64,000 nucleotides of DNA, from positions 75,412,596 through 75,476,595 of the forward strand of contig CM050454.1 in assembly GCA_027563935.2 (NCBI GenBank), in the 5' to 3' direction. The notes below the pieces were generated by a model. It made no database searches, had not been told where the DNA came from, and worked only from the letters and a program-made list of their open reading frames with translations. The translations under genes were made by a program, and so were the position numbers. Shown piece after piece: positions 36,016 to 47,179 of this stretch (its first letter is position 1; each line of letters starts with the position of its first letter). The DNA comes from Costus lasius. Lineage: Eukaryota > Streptophyta > Magnoliopsida > Zingiberales > Costaceae.

Positions 36016-36158
36016 GAATGGTATCAGAGGAGTTGGCTAGCTAAAACTTAGTTTGGGGGAAAACATGTTTGTGTATTGCTAGACACCTAATAGGGTTATG
36101 ATTGTTTTCCTGACTATGATATGTGTGTGACTATGATATGCGTGTGTGGGCATTTAAG

Positions 36159-38411
36159 ATGGTGCGAACCAGAGGAAATGCTAGTGATGAGGGCGAGCAG
36201 ACCCCGAACCTCACGAGAACTATTGAGGCTCTGACTGGCATGGTTCAGCAACAAGGTGCCATGATAGAGAGGCAAGCTCAGATGCTGCAGCAACAACAGA
36301 CTCAGCATCAAGAGGCTCAACAGCAGCTTTTGCAGCAGCTGACTCAAGAGAGACCCCATACTACTACTCGAGCGGTGGGGGATGACTCTCAGGAGGGCGC
36401 TCACAGGCGCTATGCTTCACTTGTGAGTGAATTCCAGAAACTGGGTCCTAGTTCTTTTTATGGGGGCTCAGAATCCAGTACTGCCGAGAACTGGCAGTTG
36501 TGCTTGGAAAAGATTTTCCAAGTTATGCGTTGCTCGGACGAAGACAAGTTATGTCTGACCACCTATATGATGCGTGCTGACGCAGATGAGTGGTGGAAGG
36601 GCGTAGTGAGACTTGCCGAAGAAAGACATGAGACTGTAGATTGGCCTTACTTCTTGTCTCGATTTAACGAGAAGTACTTCCCAGATAGCTTGGTTGAGGA
36701 CCGAGAGGTGGAATTTATTCATCTGGAACAGGGTGATATGACAGTGGACCAGTATGAATTACAGTTCACGAAATTGGGAAAGTATGCTCCTCACCTGATA
36801 AACACTGAAAAGAGGAGAGCTACCAAGTTTCTCAGAGGTCTCAGATGGGACATTAGAGAGCAGGTTGGTGCTCAACACTTGGAGACCTATGTTGAGACTG
36901 TTGGGCGAGCACGCACCATTGAGAGGTATATATCTGAGAGGAGTTCTCATGTTGCCGTGGCAGTAGTTCCTGCAGCCGAGGCGGCGGTTCCTCAGCATGG
37001 CAGTGGTGGCAAGGGTAAGAAGTACCCTAGGCATAAAGATTATAAGAAGAGTAGGTATAAGCCTTACTCCTACAAGGCACCGCAGCAGACTAGGGATGCA
37101 CCGCAGCAGTTCAGGGATGCCAGGGATGTAAGAAACGGTATCACTTGTAGTCATTGTGGGCTCAAGGGACATCTAGTGAAAGACTGCCATAGGAAGAATG
37201 GTGTATGCTTCAGGTGTAAGAAACCAGGGCACATGGCTAAGGACTGCAAAGAACCTGAGATGCAACCTAGAGGCGCAGATAAGCCTACAGTCCAGACTAG
37301 AGTGTATGCTGTGGCTGAGAAGGATACACGAGCTTCCCGATCCGTCGTGGAAGGTACTTTATTCGTATTTGATCAGTTAGCCCGCATATTATTTGACCCT
37401 GGTGCAAATTTATCTTTTGTATCTGTTAAGTTTGTTGCATGTTTACCTGTGTTACCTAAGGTGATGAATTATGCTGTGTCTGTGAGTACTCCCTTAGGAA
37501 AATCGTTATCTACAGATACTGTTTGTGCTGACTGTGTAGTACATGTAGAGGGTTATGAGTTTCTGGTAGATCTAATCCTCTTAGACATGCAAGATTATGA
37601 TATCATCTTAGGAATGGATTGGTTGTCTTCCCATCATGCCTCTGTGGATTGCTTTGAGAAAGTAATCACTTTGAATTTGTTAGATGGGAATCGACTGTTT
37701 GTGAGAGGTCTAGTGTCAGACCAAGGACCGCATGTGATATCTTTCCTGCAGGCCAGGAAATTACTTGCTAATGGGTGCAAGGGTTATCTTGCGCATGTTA
37801 AGGTGCAGGATGATTCTACTTCTGATCTGACTCAGATGGAGGTGGTGAAAGAATTTCCTGATGTGTTCTCTGAGGAATTTTCAGGCTTGCCACCAATAAG
37901 AGAAGTAGAATTTGGCATTGAGTTGGCGCCAGGTACGGCACCTATCTCCAGAGCTCCTTATCGTATGGCTACTTCAGAGTTGGCCGAGCTTAAGAAACAA
38001 CTGGAGGAATTGCTAGAGAAAGGGTATATTCGGCCTAGTGCTTCTCCTTGGGGAGCGCCAGTGTTATTTGTGAAGAAAAAAGATGGAACCCTGAGGATGT
38101 GTATAGACTACAGGCAGCTTAACCAAGTGACTATCAAGAATAAGTATCCTCTTCCCAGAATTGATGATCTATTTGATCAATTACAGGGAGCGACAGTGTT
38201 CTCTAAGATTGATCTGAGATCAGGGTATTACCAGTCCGAGAAGTTTGGCCCAGCAAACTTCTCCCTTTCCAGTAGGGATCGCACATTGAAGCTCATGGTG
38301 TTCGTTGCTGCAGGAATCTACAACAATGCAAGAACAGCAAGGTCAGTATCAATGTTTAGAATCAATCCAGGACTTAAGAAAGATTCTTATCTCACTATTT
38401 TATCTGACTGA
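36159..38411 (+). pseudogene. D' gag-protease-RT fragment fused to antisense copia sequence
   Basis: ATG 36159 opens [15 protein letters not shown]; an in-frame ATG at 36123 is less likely, as D starts at the corresponding MVRSRGN. Gag domain, two zinc knuckles ([28 protein letters not shown]), protease with DPGA at residue 413 and GMDWLSS, then RT up to SGYYQ at 38233. The last 59 residues are antisense B1-right gag start and leader and are meaningless as protein. No internal stop or frameshift before the junction. It confirms that codon 233 of D was a sense codon and that DPGA is a family trait. Confidence 0.88.
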
Positions 38412-40108
38412 AAAATCCATTAAAACAGTCCGAAAGAGTAACACTCTTTTAGTGAGATGGGATCCAGATTTCATACTTGGTCTCCGCGTCCCGCTCAGGC
38501 AAGATAAGATGCACAGAGAGTACAAGCACTAATTTCTGGTAGGCAATCCCTGCCAATCGCCAACCCGTGCGATTCCCCTTCATCTGGGCAATCCAGCAGA
38601 CTGTGCCAACTGAGTTGGTACAACACAGTCTCTGATCCCACAGATGGCTGCCTCCATATAGCTAACATATGCCCCATATGTAGCCTACATGGTCAAGCTG
38701 ACCTGACCTACTCCCTGGACCACCACGTGCTATGCTGAGCAACGAGAAGCGATAAATCCCTTCTCTATAACACGCAGGTGAAATCACACACCGTCTGAAG
38801 ATAGATGGGCGTGCCCACTGAGTGGGTACAACACGGCCCCAACGATAGTCAGAACAGTGAGGTTTCGCGTCAGAAGGCTTACGTGCTTGATATTTAACGT
38901 TGGATTTTAACGGTCTTTTATCTTCTTAACTATCATGCAAACCCTATGGCGATAGCAGAAGATAAATAAATCATGCAATTCTACTTATTTAAACAATAAA
39001 AGAAAGCATGATGATCTTATGTGGTAAACGCCCATTAAGCCTAGGTAAGACCTTAAGACAACTTAAGTCTTCACTTGAGCTCTTCATGAGTCATTTGCAT
39101 CTCAACTGGCCCAGACCAGGGCCCAAGCGCCCATTGCAGCTCAGGTGCGCCCACCAGGTAAATGCGCCTGTCATAGGGTCGAACCCTAGACCTCCCACCT
39201 GGTCAAGCCTCTGCTGCATGCGCCTCTGCCAAGTGTGCTCTGTGCTCTTGTCTGATTAAAATTACAATTTAATCTATCTAGACAAGATTGACACGCAGGT
39301 CAATTACACAATAAATTAATTAAAATGTGATGCGCAAATCACAAATATAATAATTTATATTTTTAATCCAGGCACGCAGGCCCCAGCACAACACACATTA
39401 ATTGGGCAACCCACATAAGATGAAATAAACAAGCATCATGGCATCCAATCAATATGTGATCCATTAACAAAATAAAATTTTTCAAAATCCCATAGGAATC
39501 AATTTTATTTGTCTTATGTGCCCTACTACCTTACAACGGTCCATTAATAGGGATCCACTCATCATGTCTAGTCAGATCCACTGCCCTTGCATGCACCAAG
39601 TCCTAACTGACTTGAGTCGACCTAATGGTCAACCATGCATGCGCCAAGGGCTGAACAACCTTCATGAGTTCTGGCAAGCGGGTGTGACCCCGGGCCTAAC
39701 TCATGTGCGTTCACTGGTTGTCTCAACTAGACCTCGCTACACGCCTGTCTGCAGTCGACCTATAGCCACCTCGTGCTTGCGCACAGGTGCCATCTGGTCG
39801 ACCCATCTAGGCTGTCAGATGGTCTGATCAGACTGGTTGGATCTTACCTAGAGGATGACTTCAACCCCATCAACCCGTCTAAGGGTTTATAGTAGGTGCA
39901 TTAGATCTAAAGTAGAGGCGCGCAAGTGATTTCGATTTAACAAAAATAACAAGCGCCAACATACATGCGCCATATGAAAAATATACATCAAGTTTCATCA
40001 TGTAAATTCGCATGTTCTCTAGATCTAAGCTTACAAGCGCAAACATGGATCACGAAATGCATCAAGCAATCATAATAACATACATTAACCGCATCCTCTG
40101 ATACCAAT
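38297..40108 (-). other. B1-right leader with primer site and hairpin
   Basis: About 1.8 kb, closely similar to the leader of B1-left. Primer site TGGTATCAGAGG at 40106-40095 (sense). Bipartite hairpin at 38598-38631. Small ORFs such as 39516-39827 recur in both leader copies but have no family resemblance; I regard them as chance frames. Confidence 0.75.
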
Positions 40109-41811
40109 TGAAAGGTCCCCTAAAGCCAAAGGGGGCGAAACCCTAATAGGTGGCGCATATAAAACTTTTGCAACGGAAGCTAGGGTTTCAAGATCAACTT
40201 GCATGTTATATGATCAAGTAGATAAAAAGCTTGCAAAGATCAACAAAAACGATCATACCATTGCCATAGCTTAGATGGCACCTTGGAAGCAAAGAGTCGA
40301 TTGCTTCTTCTCCAAAGGGAATCGCACACAAGAGGAAGATGGCCTACTCCTTTGTCACTCCTTGTGCTAGCAAGGCTCCAAAGTATCCTTGATCGGTTGA
40401 AGGGATGAAGAGACGATTACTAGGCTTGCCCCACTCTTCCTTGGCGTGAGTTCTATCTCCACACGCGAGAGTCGTCGTGAGGAAGAGGCGAGAGGATGTC
40501 AAAAAATGAAGTGGAGTCGTTTCACTCAAAACGTGGAGACGTTTTCTCAAATTGAAAACCGACTTTCCAAATATAGAAAGTCCCTAACTCCAAGCGTTCA
40601 TGCGTTCATGAACCTTCCGAAACTCATCCTCCAATTGAACCAAGCGCTCACTTGATGAGCCGGTTCAAATTGGTTTGGTTCAAAGACCAATTAAGCCAAG
40701 CCTTTTGTCCAGATCAAATTAAACCCTAAGGTTCTAGATCTGACCGTTCATCTCTTGATGTTTATGATCTCACCGATCTAACATCCATTCTCTCGATCGA
40801 AGCTTACCGATCTCAAGCCCTAATCAATCAAACATGATCAGACTAGATCTCACTTACAATCAGAGATTAAATCCCTTTAAACTGAACCCAAACAATTCAG
40901 TCCACACGATCTGACTTAAGTAAGCCATATCATCAAATTGTGCGACCCTAAGGGTTTCCTTTAAATGTCGGTAACGATAACTTACGTTATCACGATCAGT
41001 GAGGGGTATCTAGCAACACATCACTGTCTCCCGATATAAAGAAAAGAGTCTTCCAACACTACGCCCAAACCACAGCACAAGTGTGAATCCACTTCACTAG
41101 GCATACATGCTTCCTTTGCCACTGGATGTTCTTTATTGGACAAGCGTGTCAAGCCTGTAACTCCAATATGATGAGCATGATTAGATCAGATGAACATAGT
41201 CACCTGGGTATTGCCATACACTTTCTCAATCATCTCATTCAGGGGGGGCCCCTTTAGAACATCACACTCCAAACAAGGAGACGGCAATCCTATATCTATC
41301 ACTAGTGCCCTAACATGACTCATGCTCATTATCCAAGATAGCCTATAACCATTATGTTTCAAATGATATTGAACTACCTCAAAACAATGACAATCATCAT
41401 TTAGAAACACAAGTGATCTCAAGTCAGAGGAAATGTGCCACTTGTTGCAAATAAGGATTATTCACATTGTGACAAGCAATTGAATATCCTAGTAGGGTCT
41501 GTCCAGTACATCCAATGTACCCATGAGTCTACATCTTATTCCATGCTCGAAGCATCCTATAAGATTAGAACACATATTAGTCTCAATCATATCAAGGCTG
41601 TCTCATGTTCACCAAGATATCTCGACTAAGGACATTACAGCATGTCAGCCAAGCTGAACAGCATTGAGACATTATTCAGAAGTATACATATTACAGCAGA
41701 TAATGTAACAAACTGAATAACAACCATTGCCTTTATAAACATAAGAGTTTATACATGATACTGAAAGAATCCCAAGGCCTCAAACATTAGCCTCAAGGGC
41801 ATACCCCAACA
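40109..41811 (-). repeat. B1-right 5' LTR (1703 bp)
   Basis: Plus orientation TGAAAGGTCCCC to GCATACCCCAACA. Carries the family GATAAC-GTAA-GTTATC hairpin near 40974-40990 and the ACAGAC/CATCCAATGTA segment in which D inserted in the other copy. Confidence 0.87.
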
Positions 41812-41887
41812 GGTTCGGTGGTTATGAGGATTCAGCAGGGGCTTTCCCTTTTCTTCTTGGTGCAATTGCTTTTGTCCTTGGTGCCAT
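41812..41887 (-). pseudogene. A1 env-like ORF, first 21 codons only
   Basis: ATG 41887 opens MAPRTKAIAPRRKGKAPAESS and meets TAA at 41824-41822, 11 nt before the B1-right LTR. It resembles the H env-like start MAPRRKALVSHRH in sequence and position. An acceptor-like TTTGCAG lies 9 nt upstream of the ATG. The rest of the ORF is absent on the other side of the insertion complex. The assignment rests on a short match and shared gene order. Confidence 0.5.
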
Positions 41888-43053
41888 GGACTCAAGCTGC
41901 AAACTTATCATTCAAAGCATACAAATAAATGATATAGCAGTTTAAATCAGGTCAGTGCATTCAATCAGCTTATTCCACTAGCATATAGAACAGAGTGAAA
42001 AAAAAGGGTAGAATCATGCATGTAATCTTAATCTCAATACAATATGATAAGCATGGACTATTCTTTCAACATAATCAGTAACGTTAATCAAGTATTTTAG
42101 AAGCAAAAATCTGTTTTAAATCTCATGCTAGAACTCAAAATGTCAATGAACAGTAATTCCGAATCGTGCATGTTGCGTTTCAGCTCAAATCGGTTACAGA
42201 AATTGGTTCAAATTCTTTTCAAATAGCACAGGATCGAAAACTCATTCCCTAACAAGTAAATAGACACATAAATCGCTCAAAATAGTTGCGAATCGATCGA
42301 GAATGAGTGAAAGGGGTGAAACTTTGTGAAAACTCATCAAAGCAGTAAAATCGAAGAATCGGTTACCTAATCAACGATGAAGATTGAACGGAAAGGGTCG
42401 CCAGCGTCCTCAGGTGTCCAGAGAAGGTCGGAGATCCGAAAACGGTGCAAGAATGAGCGAGATCGAGGGTAAAAACCCTAAAAATGGCCCGGTAGAAACC
42501 CTAAATACGGTACAGGATTCGTGTACAGAAAGAAAAATACGGCAGTGTAATACCTTACGACGCTGCCGTAAAATCGTTAAAGCACTCTGCTCAAAAACGA
42601 CGGGGAAATACGGTACCGTAAAGAAGTTTACGGTACCGCCGTAAAATTCAAGCAGTAAAGATTTTTTTTTTTTTTTTTTTAGAAAAATGAAAAACAAAAT
42701 TTCAGAAAATACGGCATTTAAAATACTTCACGGTAGTGTCGTAAAAACGAAAGAACACACGGGTTGATTTTGGATCAGAAATACGGTACCGTGCAATCCT
42801 TTACGGCCATACCGTAATTTCGTCGCAGCTTTCTGTTCGTAGAGCTTTCTCTTCTTCTCTTTCTCCTTATCTTTTTCTTCTGCAATTTCTCATCAATACC
42901 CTCAGAAATATTGTCAGATTCATTATTTGGGGTTTTATCAAACAGACTTGAAACATCATAAATTTCATCATTAAATATCTCAACACTACAACAAAATCCT
43001 GAGTATGAAAGTTTGTTTAATGAGTCATTAGGATTAAATTCAATCTTGTTATC
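41888..43053 (-). promoter_or_regulatory. A1 spacer between gag-protease and env-like start, with palindrome array
   Basis: In sense orientation the gag frame runs on past one TGA (43053-43051) for about 70 acidic/basic codons to about 42830, then enters an ACGG/CCGT array (42850-42520; e.g. TTACGGTACCGCCGTAA at 42629). A leader with CTAGGGTTT-like motifs follows, then a donor-like ATTAGGTAACC (near 42368) and AT-rich sequence to the acceptor-like site at 41897. A poly-T run is at 42663-42680. The same arrangement occurs in H at 258-1133. Internal promoter and intron are inference. Confidence 0.45.
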
Positions 43054-44564
43054 TCATATGTCAAAGGTAATCTTTCCTTCTTTCACATTAATGTTAGCCT
43101 TAGCAGTGGCCAAAAGTGGTCTTCCAAGAATTATGGGATTTCTAGAATTTACCTCCATGTCTAACACTATAAAGTCTGCAGGAATGAAAAACTTACCAAT
43201 TTGTACAGGGACATTCTCTAATATGCCTACAGGATACTTTACCGATGAATCCGTGAGCTGTAAGGAAATGGATCTATGCTTTAGCTCCCCAAGATTTAGT
43301 TTCCTGTTAGTAGAAAGGGGCATTAGACTCACACTTGCACCGAGGTCACATAAGGCTCGGTCAAAAGATAGGGTGCCAATCGAATAAGGTACAGAAAAAC
43401 TACCTGGATCTTTCAGTTTAGGTGGCAGTTTGTTCTGTATGATAGCACTACAATCTTCAGTTAAAGTAACAGTGCATGTGCCATAATCATCCAACTTTCT
43501 TTTACTAGACAAAATCTCTTTTAAAAACTTGGCATAAGATGGCATCTCAGTAATAGCTTCAGTAAAAGGAATGTTAACATAAAGCTTTTTCAGGATTTCA
43601 AGAAATTTGCCAAACTTTTTGTCTAGTTTATGTTGAACTAACCTTTGAGGAAAAGGTATAGGTGTCTGGTAAGGAGAAGGCAAATTAGGTTTAGGATTGT
43701 CTTTTTCACATGATTCTTCCCCTTTTGGTTCATCACCCTTTTGAGGTGATAAATAAGTTTGGGGTTTCTTGTGTGAAGAAGATTCACCTAACTCTAATTC
43801 CCTTTGGTTATCATCAAGCCTTTCTTCAGTGTTTTCAAACCTCCCTCTAGGTTCTCCTAGTTGTTTCCCACTTCTAGTCATAATGGCATTACAGTGCTCC
43901 CTAGGGTTTACCTCAGGTTTTGCAGGCAATTTCCCTAGGGGTCTATAAGGTACACTAGCATGTTGTGCAATTTGGTTTTCAAGAATTTTGTTGTGGGCTT
44001 CTACTCTATCCAGTCTAGAGTTAATTTGATGAAAACTTTCCTTAAACTCTTCAATTTGTCTATTTTGATTTGACAGGATTTGTTTTTGATCAGACATAAA
44101 CTCTTCAATTTTTCTATCTTGTTTTATCTCAAACTGATTTTGACTAGTCATTATTTTTTCAAACATGGATTTTATCTCAGAGAATTGATCATTGTTTTGA
44201 TTCAGATTTTGGTTGGGATTTTGCCTTTGGAATCCTTTGTTTTTAGTGTTCCCCCCTACATTGTTATTGTTTTTCCATGAAAGGTTAGGGTGATTTGTCC
44301 ATCCAGGGTTATATGTACTAGAATAGGGATCATTAGGTCTACTTTGATTATAATTCCCTATGACATTCACATGCTCATTACCCTGATCAACAATTCTACA
44401 ATATTCAGCAGTATGATCATCATTGCCACAATTTTCACAAGTAATAGCAGAAACAGAAGCAGTTTGCATGGAATTTAACTTACTGCACAAAACATTTACC
44501 TTCTCTTCTAAGGATTGCAATCCTTCACTTTCACCCTTACCTTGAGAAGGCTTGTAAAGTAATT

Positions 44565-44601
<37 letters not shown>

Positions 44602-44604
44602 CAT
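43054..44604 (-). pseudogene. A1 gag-protease, N-terminally truncated at a microsatellite
   Basis: 516 codons. The first 14 residues (M then KV repeats) come from a (GTGAAA)n microsatellite; genuine gag starts at LLYKPSQGKGESEG, matching the gag of A2 at 63600. Zinc knuckle CENCGNDDHTAEYC, an Asn-rich linker, a predicted coiled-coil-like region (EFMSDQKQILSNQNRQIEEFKES), an MTRSGKQL linker, then the protease with active site DLGAS (typical of Athila/Tat) and ILGRPLLATAKA. The frame ends at TGA 43053 without RT. The capsid half is missing, so the protein could not form particles by itself. Confidence 0.85.
44563..44604. repeat. (TTTCAC)n hexanucleotide microsatellite at LTR-gag junction
   Basis: Six perfect TTTCAC units plus TTTCAT. 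It lies exactly between gag interior sequence (to 44562) and U3 sequence of the LTR (from 44605), so it marks a deletion or template-switch junction. TTTCAT provides the ATG of the chimeric ORF. Confidence 0.92.
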
Positions 44605-45120
44605 CGGAATTTTGGGGCAACTTTCTGCTCTGAAGATGCTTCAAAATACGGCCCGTAAACTGGGTTACGGCAGTGCCGTAATTTCGGCAAAAGTCTCTGT
44701 TCAGAAAGTGCCCCAAAATACGGCCATGTAAATCCTTACGGCGGTGCCGTATTTTCGCAAAAACCTTATGTTTAGAAAATCACCAAAATACGGCGGTGAT
44801 CTCGATAATACGGTAGCCGTGAAAAATACGGTACCGTAAAATCCCTTATGGCACTGCCGTATTTTGGCTTCCTTGCCTCGATTTGCATGAAATTTCTTGG
44901 GTGACTTCTTCTTGATGATGAGAACTCTTCCATATATTTGATTTTGCTTGAAAACGCCTAAAATAGTGCATTTTTGCCTGAAAAACATGAAAAACCAAAA
45001 TAGAAGTAGACTTTGCAATATTTGATGGATTCAGAATAAAAACAAGTAAAAAGATCCTCGATTTAGCATGAAAAGGTATCTAAAATGATGCAAAATATAC
45101 TACATTTTTCGGTGTCATCA
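44605..45120 (-). repeat. A1 5' LTR remnant (U3 part only)
   Basis: Starts TGATGACACCGAAAAATG at 45120 and matches the 3' LTR from 5374 to about 4860, including four ACGG/CCGT units. TATA, R, U5, primer site, leader and the capsid part of gag are all missing beyond the microsatellite junction. Confidence 0.85.
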
Positions 45121-45600
45121 GTACCGAAGGACATGAGTTGAAATCTAAGAAATGTGAATTGAAAATTCAATAAAAAGACTCCTCTACTTGGCATTGCGAA
45201 AAATTGGCAATGGTACCTAAGGATATGAGTTGAAGTCTAGTGCAATGATCAGTATCTTATATCCTGATTGAGACATTTGAGTTAACCCCAATATTATGAA
45301 TTGGAAGGATAAGAATGAAATGAGTGTTGTGTTTGCTTGATTGAATCTCATGTTTACTGCTTTCTGAATCGTTTGATATCTACAAACTGTGGGACCAAAC
45401 TGGTGAATGCTTAAAACACTCCTTCTAGTTGATTTCTTCTTATTAGATCTTGGATTGCTAAAAAGTATTTTTCTAAACTTGGGTGCGAACTTCAACACAA
45501 AAGATTTAAGTCGAGATTTAAGTCTTCTGATTATACCAAGCATGTATTTCAACTTATTTTATTGCTTGAGGACAAGCAAAGATTTAAGTCGAGGAGTATT
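45121..45600 (+). other. H: 3' region, right part (with TSD of A1)
   Basis: GTACC (45121-45125) is the second copy of the A1 duplication. The sequence then continues the H 3' region: second repeat unit with hairpin 45192-45212 (CATTGC / GCAATG, loop GAAAAATTG). It ends with the purine-rich GAGGACAAGCAAAGATTTAAGTCGAGGAG (45570-45598), which would serve as polypurine tract. No credible ORF. Confidence 0.72.
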
Positions 45601-45855
45601 TGATGCCTTGCATTTTAGTAGTAATTTTTACTGATATTCCATGATGAATTTAGGCCTATTTGAATGTTTTTATACTCCTTTAAGGCTTATTTAGTTAAAA
45701 ACTTCAGAATCTTCATTTTTTGTCTGTCTTATTAAATTTTAGGTAAAATCACCCAATTTTGAAGTCTTTTTGAAGAATCTAAAAGCATGGGGTGATTCCT
45801 TATGAGAAAACGAAGCTGCCCGTAAAATTTGGGCTCAATCGGAGCCTTCTCTAGA

Positions 45856-46150
45856 CTTCACGGCCAGGTGAACCCCACGGGGTTCACCCGTGATCTTGCC
45901 GAAGGAAGGATTTCAGCGCGCGCGTCACTGTCTGGTGAACCCGACGGGGTTCACCGATGATGTCAAAGTTTTTGAAAGCTGCCGCACACTTCACTAGTAG
46001 GTGAACCCCATGGGGTTCACCCGTGATCTCATCTGGAGATATCTACATAGAAATACGTCGAAGCTTTCACCGGTACCTATGATCATTTCACAACAAAAGA
46101 GCTATGAGCACTTCACCACCTGGTGAACCCCGCGGGGTTCACTCGTGAAG
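45856..46150 (+). repeat. H LTR U3 hairpin array (four units)
   Basis: Inner stems GGTGAACCC/GGGTTCACC at 45867-45888 (loop CACG), 45934-45955 (GACG), 46000-46021 (CATG) and 46122-46143 (CGCG, last pair G-T). Outer TTCAC/GTGAA arms are kept in units 1, 3 and 4. Stem sequence is constant and tetraloops vary. Same unit as at 539-808. Confidence 0.9.
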
Positions 46151-46264
46151 GCGTCGGAATAGCACGACCCCTACTCGGTCTTTCGCTGATTCCCGGTCCG
46201 ATTCAACTCCAAATTCAGCAAGTGAGATTTTTTTTGAAAGCTGACTCGAAGACGAACAGATAGA

Positions 46265-46272
46265 ATATAAAA
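46265..46272 (+). promoter_or_regulatory. H LTR TATA box
   Basis: ATATAAAA in GAATATAAAAGCCC, about 115 bp after the last hairpin and roughly 0.66 kb into the LTR. Probable RNA polymerase II start about 30 bp downstream. Confidence 0.65.
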
Positions 46273-47179
46273 GCCCTAATTTCAGTGTCCTAATCATCAA
46301 GCAATCGGGCGATGAAGCAGCTAGGGCGGAAGTCGACAACGAACAGGCGACTTTGGGGTGATTTTCGGAGATTCGAGGGTCAGAACTCAACAATACTTGG
46401 TTATTCCATTCGGTCTATCGTCTCTTCCCTCTTAGAAACCTTTTCCAGTGATTTTCCTATGATTAAAGAGAGAATTTTGAGCATTGTGACGATGGTCGTA
46501 GCGTAAATCTATTTTCAGGGCTAGGTTAAAGCCCTTTGACGATCTTTATATGCAACTCTTGTATTAACTTTGATATTTAGATCATATCTTTAGCATATTT
46601 CACTTGATGCACTTATTTCTTGATTTGTACTCTGGCCAAGTATTATCATGCTATAGTGGTTACGGTTCATTACAAGAATAGGACTGTAACGACCGAACCT
46701 CTATGTGAATCTTGTGAAGGCTTGACGCGAAAGTGCTTGCCCTTTGCTCAAGGATCCATAATCAACCACGGAACCCATTGGGTTTGTCGAAAACGGTCCA
46801 CCGCGAAAGTAGGAGATGTTTTAGGCAAACACCAGGGTGTTCACTCAAAAGAGGGCACCTTCGTACATTAGGGTAGATTCCTTATGCAGACTTGTAAATC
46901 CAAATAACCGTTATTTATTTCATAGCGCATATAAGATCGTCAGAGTGGTGGAAACCTTTGCCCTGATATTCTCTCTCATATATTTTCCCTGCCTAGTTGT
47001 TTGATTTCTTGCTTACGATTTTGCTTAATTTTAGTTTTTAAAGTTCTAAAAACCACGATTCGATTAGCTTGGATTTCGAAAAATTAGACTTTCTAGTACT
47101 TACCTTGCTCCCTATGGGATCGATATCTTTTGTATTACTTCGATGACACCGTGCACTTGCGGTGCGTATCAGGTACATA

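Larger units (their letters stand above)
32844..38233 (+). mobile_element. D': truncated Tekay-type chromovirus, sister of D
   Basis: 5' LTR 32844-36015, primer site 36019-36030 (TGGTATCAGAGG), gag-pol from 36159. It stops abruptly inside RT at 38233 (…DLRSGYYQ), with no integrase, chromodomain or 3' LTR. The left flank is AACTT; a right duplication cannot be tested. The junction to B1-right shares TACCAG with both parents, pointing to a microhomology-mediated deletion. Confidence 0.88.
38234..41811 (-). mobile_element. B1-right: 5' end of a second Angela-like copia (5' LTR, leader, gag start)
   Basis: In sense orientation: 5' LTR 41811-40109 (1703 bp), primer site 40106-40096, leader to 38297, gag ATG 38296 and about 21 codons before D' takes over. 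The rest of gag-pol and the 3' LTR are gone. Its LTR differs clearly from B1-left (TGAAAGGTCCCCTAAAGCC against TGAAGGGTCCCCTAAAAGG). Right flank GGTTC. Confidence 0.83.
3415..45120 (-). mobile_element. A1: Athila-like Ty3/gypsy element inserted in H, heavily nested
   Basis: The ends are TGATGACACC... at 45120 and ...CCTATCA at 3415 in sense orientation, flanked by GTACC on both sides. Sense order: 5' LTR remnant (44605-45120), gag-protease (44604-43054), palindrome array (about 42850-42520), env-like start (41887), then the copia/Tekay insertion complex, 3' region (6447-5375) and 3' LTR (5374-3415). No reverse transcriptase or integrase of its own is present. The body of the env-like ORF is missing, probably lost in the deletion that also joined D' to B1-right. 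Confidence 0.85.
45601..47171 (+). repeat. H 3' LTR (1571 bp)
   Basis: TGATGCCTTGC at 45601 to GCGGTGCGTATCA at 47171. U3 holds four GTGAACCC/GGGTTCAC hairpins (45856-46150). A TATA box ATATAAAA lies at 46265-46272. R/U5 contains GCGAAAGT motifs (46730, 46805), a core also found in the A1/A2 loop. The end ACACCGTGCACTTGCGG resembles the ends of the A-family LTRs, so the families are related. GGTAC follows, but the left side is outside the window. Confidence 0.82.

Noticed and set aside
38234..38411. C-terminal 59 residues of the D' ORF as a novel domain
   Set aside because: They are the antisense translation of the copia gag start and leader.
6448..41811. B1-left and B1-right LTRs as the two LTRs of one element
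   Set aside because: The LTRs are visibly diverged, the flanks do not match (CCTTC and GGTTC), and gag start plus leader are present twice (31117-32843 and 38234-40108).
43054..44604. KV-repeat N-terminus as a real protein domain
   Set aside because: It is the translation of a TTTCAC microsatellite at a deletion junction; related gag sequences do not have it.
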